From NCBI GenBank assembly GCA_009602725.1, contig WELB01000031.1, forward strand, positions 503,556-518,989: 15,434 nucleotides of DNA, written 5' to 3'. Position numbers and translations under genes: made by a program. Under the pieces are notes generated by a model that worked only from the letters and a program-made list of their open reading frames with translations, had not been told where the DNA came from and did not search any database. This document shows positions 1 through 9,000 of the stretch, in pieces (positions within the stretch are counted from its first letter, which is position 1; each line of letters starts with the position of its first letter). The stretch comes from Spirogloea muscicola (Eukaryota; Streptophyta; Zygnematophyceae; Spirogloeales; Spirogloeaceae).

Positions 1-135
1 AGAGAGAAGGCGCGCGGTGCGCATGAACTTGAAGCGAGGCCAATTCAAGCCAATACATTGTTCAGGCAGAAAATGCAGAAAGTGCAAAGAATGCAGCGCA
101 AAGAATGTGGCTACATGAAATGACGCCCTATACTA

Positions 136-505
136 GGAGGGCCGGAGGTGCCACAGAGCGGTGGGAGCCGTGCTGACGGGGGCCATGTCGACTCGACCTG
201 TACCGCCTGTGTGGCAGCTGCTAGAGGAGGTTGAGGAAGCAGCAATGGCAGGAGGGAGGGCGGGTGGGGGAAAGGAGGGCCGGAGGTGCCACAGAGCGGG
301 GGGAGCCGTGCTGACAAGGGCCATGACGACTCGACCGGTTACGCTTGTGGAGCTCCTAGAAAAGGTTGAGGAAGCAGCAATGGCAGGAGGGAGGGCGGGT
401 GGGGGAAAGGAGGGCCGGAGGTGCCACAGAGTGGGGGGAGCCGTGCTGACAAGGGCCATGACGACTCGACCGGTAGCGCTTGTGGAGCTGCTAGAAAAGG
501 ATGCA
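136..505. repeat. Minisatellite, 136-138 bp unit, about 2.7 copies
   Basis: Each unit starts GGAGGGCCGGAGGTGCCACA. Starts are at 136, 274 and 410, giving units of 138 and 136 bp and a third that breaks off near 502, after CTAGAAAAGG. Copies 2 and 3 are nearly identical, and copy 1 has several substitutions in its middle. Long overlapping open frames on both strands here come from the repeat and its high GC content, not from a gene. Confidence 0.95.
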
Positions 506-573
506 AAGCAATCGCCTGGGACCGCTGTAGGCACATAGACAAACGCCCGAAACAGGGCGACGTCTTTCCGCCA

Positions 574-802
574 CGGCGGCGGCGGCGGCGGCGGCGCGGG
601 GGGCAAGCGCGGGCGCCCCAACGGTCCAAAGAGAGAGAGAGAGAGAGATGGAGAAGAGTGGCTGGCAAAGCCAGCCCAAAAAGAATGGACAATGTCCAAC
701 GCTTATTAAATTGCATTCTCCGCCCTCCCTCCGTGCTTAGCGCTCCTGCACAGCTGCAGCTCCGAGACTCCGCGACGGAGCACCTCCTCCTCCTCCTCCT
801 CC
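574..802. repeat. Three simple repeats
   Basis: A (CGG)n run lies at 574-596, a (GA)9 run at 631-648 and a (CTC)n run at 783-802. They encode the poly-Arg, poly-Ala and Leu/Ser stretches that make spurious open frames in this region. Confidence 0.95.
660..700. repeat. Fragment of the dispersed GCCAGCCCAAAAAGAATG repeat
   Basis: GCCAGCCCAAAAAGAATGGA at 670-689 matches modules of the foldback element at 10772-11635 (GCCAGCCCAAAAAAGAATG near 10831 and CAGCCCAGAAAGAATGGA near 11055). A 7-bp stem, GGCTGGC-AAA-GCCAGCC (660-676), sits at its start. Confidence 0.75.
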
Positions 803-2002
803 TGGCATTCTGCGGGCCCCGCATGCTGCGGCGCCATGAGTTGATCATATCAATATCTTGGAAAAGCTGCACGAACCAAAATGCACACAAAGAGAAAAGA
901 CCGCCGCTGCGTCCTCCGTACGCCACCGGCCTCCATGGCGGCGCCGCCTTAGCGCCCTGCTGGCCCAGTACTCGGCTCCAGTAAGCTTCCAGGAGCACCT
1001 CAGCCGCTGCCTTCTCACGGCACTGGTGAGAAGGCGGCCTTCGTTTGCTTCCTCCGCGCCGGACTCCCCTAACACCCGCTTTCTGGCTTGCACCAGCTCC
1101 ATTTCTTGTGGCAATGCGCCGACTGCTCCCCACTCGCCTCACTTGCTCGTCAGAAGGGCGCCATCTCGCCTTCTGTGGTCTAGCTTATGCGACCCGTGGC
1201 TTCTGACCCATTGTTACTCAGCTGCATCCTGACCCCCGCCTATCGTTTGTGGCCTGGCCCTTCTGCAACTACACCTGCCTTTCCAGGTTACAAGAGAAAC
1301 TACTTTTCCCGTAGAGGGCGATGGCTGCGGTTGAACAGCCCAGAAGAAAAGATGCACGAAGGTTGAAGGGGCCAGAAGAGCGCCAAAGAACACACAGCGA
1401 CTCAAGTGGCTACTGGGTGCTCGATATCCCCTGTTGAGCAGCCGCAGGTCAGAGAAACTGGTCTCCACGTAGCAAGTCCCATGTCTATAGCCAGAGGCTG
1501 CAGCCAAAGCGCGACTGGCAAGCAGATGCAACGCGTGTGCCATTGACCGCAGTGACACTGACAGGCGCATGCGATACACCTGCGCGTCGACATCGGCCTG
1601 CTCCCCTTGGTAACGTTGGGACCGCTACGACGTCAGGACGTCGGGACGTGGGGGCGTTGGTTACTGATCTCCTCTATAATTAAACTCTGTGCAGGGACAG
1701 AGAATATGGAGAAGAAAAGCACGAGTACAACGAAGTCTTATGACCACTTTGGCCATAGACATCTGAGGGAGTTGCAGTTGCAGGTTCTCCACCAAGATCA
1801 GCCAAGATGGCAATCGAGGCTAAAGGAGGCCGTTCAGTGCTGCCAAAGCAGCAAGAGGTCGAATGGGCAAAGAGGGGGACCAGGATGTGTGCCGCTGGTC
1901 GGCCTGGAAGCCAGCAGCTCAACCATCCTGAAACACTTAGAAAACCACATTCACTGCATCTCTAGGCAGTCCTATTTGTCAGGAGTGACTAGTAGTACTT
2001 AA
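803..2002. other. Non-coding 3' flank of SEC5
   Basis: Apart from the repeat copy at 1311-1407, I see no gene here. The frames at 1607-2002 (plus) and 1680-1922 (minus) match nothing I recognise and have no consistent splice structure. The stretch nearest 2002 should hold the SEC5 3' UTR; I found no clear AATAAA or TGTAA signal within about 250 bp downstream of the stop. Confidence 0.5.
1311..1407. repeat. Diverged copy of a foldback-element module
   Basis: GTAGAGGGCGATGGCTG at 1311 aligns with 11127, followed by AACAGCCCAGAAGAAAAGATG against CCAGCCCAGAAAAAGAATG. The copies then share GGCCAG, GCCAAAG, CACAGC and GACTCAA/AACTCAA through 1405 against 11219. The match runs about 95 bp in the same orientation. 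Confidence 0.85.
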
Positions 2003-3031
2003 CTAGTAGTGGAGCTCGTCATCTGACTGCCGGCTGAGGCTCCGCCGCAGCGACGTGGGAGCTCGGCGGGATCCAGCAGCTGTGCCTGGGCCTGGGCCGG
2101 CGGGGGCCTTGCTGAAGCGCTCGCCATAGTCGGAGCTGGTGTCAGATGCATTGGACAGCGACGGTGCGTGGGAGGGGAGGGGCGGCAAGCCCGGGCCTCG
2201 GGCTGGCAGGAGCTCGCCGCTGCCCTCCTTACGCCGTAGGCTCCGGGCACCAGTTGACCCGCCGCCGGACAGCGTCTTCTGCAGCGGAGGTCCTCCGACT
2301 TGAGGAGGAGCATAAGTTGGAGGCACGCTGCTACCTCCGTATGGCCTGCCGCTGCTGCCTGCCAGCGGCCCTTGTTGGGTGGACGCATTGTATGGCCGCC
2401 CAGCAACAGGCTGCCCAGTGCCGGCTCTTTGACCGAGCATGCCGTAGCCCAGTCCGTCCTCCTGTGGGCGGGCCTCAGTAAAGCAGACGACATTTATGCG
2501 TGTCCGTTTGAGTTCCGCTGCCAGGAAGTCGGCGCTCAGCCCCCTTGCCATTGCCTGTGGTCACAGCGGCGGGGTATGCGGAGCTATTATGAATGCGAGG
2601 GAACTGCCAGAAGCAACCAGCTTGAGCAGACAAGAAATGTAGTGCCAAATAGTGTGGGCGGAGACGTCAATCTGTATCCTCCCCATGAGCAACCCACAAC
2701 ACTGCAAGCGGCAAAGCCTAAGAGCATCCCTGCAGGAAGTGGTGAAGCATTGCAATTGTGTATATTTAGATGGGACGGGAAGGAGCTGAGGTTGTTGGCA
2801 AGCACTCACAAGCACGTCCTCAGGGCTATGCAGGAGGGGCAGTGCAGCGGCCTTATCATCCACGTCTTCCTGCTGGCCCCTACGACCTCGGGCCCCAGCG
2901 GGCTCTAGCGACTCATTGTAGAGCTGGAGGCCCTCCAAAGTCTGGTCAAGGAGCTGCTCACGCAGGGAGATGACCGTGTCCTCCATCGCCGGTGTCGTGA
3001 AGGATGCTAGAATGGTTTCAAAGTAGTCCAG
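2003..3031 (-). other. SEC5: SEC5 exons 19-20: end of the fold and proline/glycine-rich tail
   Basis: Exon 19 (3031-2810) begins LDYFETILASFTTPAMED, the counterpart of EYFETVLYSYFTSAATES in plant SEC5, and ends SPEDVL at CTT|GTGAGT. Exon 20 (2554-2003) resumes AMARGLSADFLAAELKRTR and INVVCFTEA. After that come about 150 residues rich in Gly, Pro, Ser and Arg (for example PPTYAPPQVGGPP and SLRRSLSRQ), ending DDELHY. This tail is longer than that of Arabidopsis SEC5 and looks disordered; short basic-Ser motifs could be phosphorylation sites, which is inference. The TAG stop at 2005-2003 lies inside a 9-bp direct repeat (ACTAGTAGT at 1988-1996 and 2002-2010). Confidence 0.93.
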
Positions 3032-6000
3032 CTGAACACAATCCCATACAAATTTCTCATCAGTCCAGGTTGACCAGCCTTGGTGCTGAGTTAGCAGAAG
3101 AGGGCAAGTCACAGCATTCAACAAAGGCGTCATCTCTATTCCAACTATGGAGTACCTCGAGCGAGAGCTGGCAGAAGGCATTTGGATCAAGCTGGTTAAG
3201 CGCCTTGTGCTCCGAGGACACTGACAAGAGTGCGTGCATGAGGCCCTCGGCCAACACCGCAATTGCACGGTCAAGGAATGGCATGGCCCCCGTGAACACC
3301 TCAGCGTGCACCTCAACAAGCGGGTGCATCAGCTCCAGTGCCGAGTCCCTCAGGCCCTGACACATGCACAATGGACGGCGTCTCAGTCTCAGCCTCAACA
3401 GCTGCTCACCTCAGTGAGTTCGTTCCTGCGATGACGCAAGCATGGAGCAGAAGGCACTAAGCAAAATACAATGCAAGATGCGTCACATCACGGGTTAAGA
3501 GGACAAGTTGGGAACAGAACAAGGTAAGGAATGACAGAGCGAGGCTGTCGAGACCAAGTTCATGAGTCCTGCAAGTGGTCAAGGAGTTCACTGTACAACT
3601 GGCAGTTGCGTGGTTAAGTATCAAACCTTGACTGGCAGAGCAGACGACCATTGTGTGCCATCTTCCAGAAGGTAAGCAGCTACTGCAGGGCCTAGAAGTG
3701 CCGCCTTTGCATCCAAGTATTGGTTCAGAAGCTTCTCCTCCAGGCTGATGAGGTGCTCATTGACTTTCTGGCTAGTGAGGTAGTTGTTGTCGGTCTCGGG
3801 CCTCTGCATGTATGGCGGCAAGGGGACCCCTGGATGCTGTTGCATGTCCTCACTGGAAGGAGAGGACAGAAATCTTGATCAAGAGACATGAATTATCCAA
3901 CCAGCGAGGCACAAGGACAACTCCATTTTTTGCTTTCCCTATACAGCATACTCTGAACAATTTCTGCATGGCACTTGATCAGAGCGTCTCGACTGACCTG
4001 CCATCCACGCCTATCCAGAGTCGCTCGTATTTCAAGGTCAGCTCAGGTAGGATGATGACACGGCAGAAGCTAGAGTTTGAGAGCAGCATGAGTATCCGCT
4101 GATGTGGAGAGGCAACCTCCTCTCCTGCCTCCAGGCCCATGTAGCTCGTTGAAAGGCCTGAGCCGTTACCCAGCATTGACCCGTTGGGGGAGGCGGGACC
4201 TACTCCTGGACTTTCCAACACCCCCTGGTCCGGTGTGCTGGTCTGAGGAAGCTGCTCTGCCATCTTCTCTATGCAATCTGCAATCAACGGCCGATTCAAG
4301 GCAAAACCTGTCAAAGCAGGTCAACAGAGAGTAGAATAGCTAAAAAGATCGCATAAAGACAATGATAGTTGTCAAAGAACCTGGAAACTTGAAGCTGGTG
4401 ATATGCCACTTATTGGCAACTGAAGTAACCTGCTGATGAAAGGCAAGATTCTGACCAAGCAAGAGCTCAACTTGGGACTCACCAGAAAAGTCGAAGAATG
4501 AGTCAAAGAAAGCCACTTTGACAGAGTTTTGGATGCCAGTCATAGCCTCAGCCACTGCATTGCCTTGTGCGATGCCCCGATCGGCCATTTCGTTGTCATC
4601 CTCCCACATTTTCTCTAGCACACTGCCAAGGGGTGACGAAAATTGCTTTGAGGGCGGCCTAATGCTCAAGCAAGTAAGCGGTACGTGTGAAGCAGTCTAA
4701 GAAAAAGTAGAAGTTTCTATGGGCACAGAAGAAGGGTAGCCAACGCCAATGCTTCCTTTCGAATGACAGTATTGTCAGCAGGAAAATGTAAGTTGGGCAA
4801 GGCAGCCTTGACGCTCAATGATTCACTGTGGCAAGTGCTTGACCTTTGATGCAATCAGACGTTTGAGGTCAAGGCAGTGACTCATGCATTGGCCCTGAAG
4901 AGGTGCAGTGACTCTGTCTTACTCAGAAATGTGACTCATTGCTGCAGTCATCATCTCCAAGAATCGGAGAGGGAATGCAGAGATGGCAACTGGGGCTTCC
5001 TGTCTCAGAGTGTTGGGCACTGGACACCAGTCCTCCTCCTCTGAGAGCTGCTGCGTCGTGGCTCTCATCAAGGAGCAGAGCCTCGTGACATAGAATAAGG
5101 TGACCTCAATCCTCAGCACCACGATTGCTTGCACTGCCACGACAAGTATATGCAAATTGTGGTCACAGGTGCTAGGCCTGTGCAAGGAGCAGCCTCGACA
5201 ACCAGCAAACAAGAGCAATACATCATTGAACAAGAATCCACCAACTATCACGGAGTACTGCAGGTGCTGGTCAGCTATATCGAGCTACCAGTTAGTCATT
5301 GTCATCATTGAGATGGTTAGATGGACAGGGAAAGTAGACGGGCGGATGGAGGGAGTGGGGGAGGGGAGGAGGAGGTATGAGAGGCATGTAGGAAGAGGTA
5401 CATAGCATACCTGCGGATGGAGGGGCCCAGTCATTACTCATGAAAGCTGAGCACGTAGATGCAATATCGCTAACTGCAGACCGAACTTGTGGCCTCAAGA
5501 TGTTGCCTTCTGCTAGAGCAACAAAGGCCACTTGTATCTGGGGAGAGCAATTAAGATAGGCTTCAGCATAATAGTGCGTCAAGGCTTCAAGCCCATAGCT
5601 CTCAAGGGTGGCCTGCATTTTATACTTAAAACTGCAGAGACAGACAAGACTGCATGTTTCCAAGTTGTCCTGTTATTTCTTGTCCCCTATCAACAAAGAT
5701 CTACAAAGTTGACCAGTTCTGCTAGCTAATATGCGCCATTGCAGTCTTCAAGCTTTTGGACCACTTGCCTTGCTTTCATACAGGGCAAAAATCCCAAGTA
5801 TCATGCCCTCCACCTCTTCCTCTGTGTGCCGCATGTATCTACTACCACTATCATCTACACCTGAAGCTACTCTACCTCCTGCCTTTCCTCCTCTTAACTG
5901 TCATCATCCAGATACATGGCCAATCAGCCACATCAGCAACAGATGCAGGATCGCCATTGTCATTCTCGTCAACAATATCTAACTACTGCATTTGTGAGCC

Positions 6001-9000
6001 ATGAAGAGCTGCTGGGATCTACACGTCCCACCCTGCATGTCATTGAGAAAAATTTGACTCACCTGTTCGTCCATACCAAACCGGCCAGAGAAGATGGAAA
6101 TCGACAGCCGCCAGAAGTGCGGCACATTCTTCTCTAGAATGGTTGACAACCTGCGGATGAGCCTCAGCTGTAGTGCGTCAGCTTCTTCTATGAGGCCACT
6201 GCTCGTGCCTGTCGCCCCGCTTTCATCATCCTCATCGTCGTCGCCCACAAGCAGTGAGAGGTCCACTTCTGACTGCAGGCAAGCAGTCGCGATTAGTGCC
6301 TTCACCTTCAACAAGACCTTCAATCACAGAGAACTTTGCAGTCTGTGGCCTTGAAGTAATATATGTGTCACTGCAGTGGCTGCAGGGTAACATGTTTCAC
6401 ATCTCACTTTTTACTTTATAGACATAGTTCGAAGAAACGCGAATCTCAACAGGGCCAGCACAGTATGGCCTGTTGAGTCCTGCAGTTGCTGCAAGGCGTT
6501 AAAGTGCTCTCACAGATTGGGAAGAAATCTGCTGAAGTTCCTTCCAGCGATGAGCAGCTGCCTTCTGCTCCTGAACCTTCTCTTGGAGGGTCTCCATATG
6601 AGTCTCATGCTCAATGCTGCAGCCTTCAAGCAAACCTCGTATGCGCCGATCCTGCTCAGAAAATTTTGAAACAAGCTCTAGCTTGTCAGTGGCCTACTTG
6701 CAGTATTACCATAGCAGTACTCATGCCTGGCTTCAGCTTCTGTCGTGCTGCACTTATATGACAATTTGTGACGGTCATCGACTGCTTCCAACAGAACCTC
6801 CATTGAAAATTCACATCCGCACTAAGGAAAGCTCACCTGAATGCAGAGATAGTGCCAGACAGGATCCGATTCTGGCTCTAACTCATGCAGAAGCTGTATG
6901 CTCTTCTCGACCTGTCCAGCACCAGTCATACCCGCACAATCAGCTCCAATCAGAGCGTCATAGTAGCTTGCACAGTCTCTAGTGCACAGGATGGTCCTTG
7001 TCAAGGCCAGAATAGTAGGCATGTTGCAAACCAATGAACCCCAGCGTTAGGGGCAGCAAAGTCCAGAAGGCAAGGCCACAAGGGGGGACAATGAAGTGAA
7101 GCAGTACCTCAGAAAGCTCCACATTGGGATCTTCCATGGACTTGTAGAGCACTTCCTTAAACTCGTAAATGACTTTGTCAACCTCTTCAAGTACTCGTTT
7201 CAGTATGCCTACCTGCGCATTGTGAACAATGCTGGCAACATGTACCACACTAAAACACACACTATCTTCTGCTCCTACAAAGAATAAAGCACTTGAGAAG
7301 TCATGTAGTAACAGCTTTTCTAATTGCAGGAAAATAATTAGTAGATGTTATGGCAAGTGAGCTGTACCTGACTGGGTATGACTAGCGACTTGGCCTTTTT
7401 ATATTCTCGAATGGCCACATCGTACTCCTTTCTCTTGATATGACTTCGGATTGTACTGGGCAGATTGAATAGCGTTCGGAAGCGCTGCAACAGCCCTTGC
7501 ACTGATCGTATTCTATCTGCATGCTCCTGTTAGAACAATGACTTTATGTGCGATGTAAGAAGTGGCAGTCCTGATGTAGTGATCAGAAGAGCTGCCATCA
7601 ATGTATATCTCTGAATCTGTCCAGCTTGTGGCTGACCCTATAGATCAACTGGCTTTTATGGATGCCTGTTTGGCTATGAATATCCTGGTGCTCCAACGAG
7701 CAAAACCACTGACCTGACGTTCCAGAAGTGTTCCAAAAGCCAGCTTGGCAACAGAGTCAACCTCCGCTATGGCAGCGCTCAACTGAATTGTACCAGCACC
7801 CTCCTTATCCTCCTCTATCTCTTTCATGCGCTTGTGTATGTCTGTTTGATACACAATGTTGTGATAGCAAGAGGTGTCAGAAGAGGATCATAACGTATGT
7901 CAGACTCAATCTGGATCCTTTCCTTTAAGAAAGAGAGCTGAAGATAGTGCAGGATGCTGTCAGCCAGGTGTGTGAAGTTGAGCAGAGGATCTTGCCATCT
8001 ATTGTATTCTTGCACGAGATGAAACAGTCGAAATTCTCCTTCACAAGCCGCTTCAGCTGCTCTTTACGGTTGTGCAGGTCCTTTTTCAAGGCAAGTTGTC
8101 CACTCTCAAGGTCAGCGGCTGGAGTCTCCCGATGAATGGTTGCAAGGTAAGCTTTGGAGTCAAAGTTTTCACTGTAGTAGGTGCATTTATCTGCAGACCA
8201 ACAAAACTTGCAGTAAGGGGATGCCGTCAGCTGCTTTGGTGTCACATGTCAGATGATCATCTCCCATCTCCTCATTCACCAGTTTGTATGATCTACTTGT
8301 AGTCTTGTGATCTAGTGGCTTTGTCGGGAGAGCAGGCATTCTTGTCTGGGGAATCATGGCCATATATCTAGGATGGCTGCTGGGCGAGAAGCAGAGGAGG
8401 CAGACTGGAGCAGTACTCAGAAATGACTGCCAAATCATTACCAGAATGGTTATAAGCAATGGGCTGGGGAAGGAGGAAGGGAGGAGAGTGATGTAAGGAG
8501 GGGATGGGGAACAGGGATGCTGGGCAACATGGGTGAGGAAAGGGAGTGAGAAGATGGCATGTGGCAGATAGACAGGGAAAGCATATGAACAGCTTGCAAA
8601 GTAGGAAGGGGATGATTGGACAGAAGGGACAGCTTGGGGCTGCAAGGTAGAGCAGCTAAGCTGTTCATATGCGGAACCCTCACCCTTAAGAACATTGTCT
8701 ATGCGAGCACCGAGCGTCTCTGCCTGAGATGATGATGGCGACTCTGGAACCTGAAGCCCATCATAATTGATCTTGCCATCCTTCATCATGCCCCGGAGCA
8801 TTGCCTGCCTTGCTGGCGACGACGTGTTGGAGCCAGGAGCCGACAAACCTCCCGACATTGACACATGGACTCCACGGAGGAGCGTCATCGATTTCAGGTT
8901 GATGGCTCTGCACGAGGAGGGCAGGCTTGACATCATTCCTGGCTATCGTATGTAACTACTTGTATAGGACCATATACAGCTATGCATTACAGGAATCTTG

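Noticed and set aside
339-1142. 267-residue minus-strand open frame with a signal-peptide-like stretch (LSILFGLALPATLLH)
   Set aside because: It spans the minisatellite, (CGG)n, (GA)n and (CTC)n runs and a dispersed repeat module; the hydrophobic stretch is the translated repeat, seen again at 10772-11240. No domain is present.
1607-2002. 131-residue plus-strand frame
   Set aside because: I recognise no family and see no splice context; it overlaps the expected SEC5 3' UTR on the opposite strand.
8187-8936. 249-residue single open frame on the minus strand
   Set aside because: Only 8907-8684 is SEC5 exon 4. The rest is intron 4 read through and does not continue the SEC5 protein.
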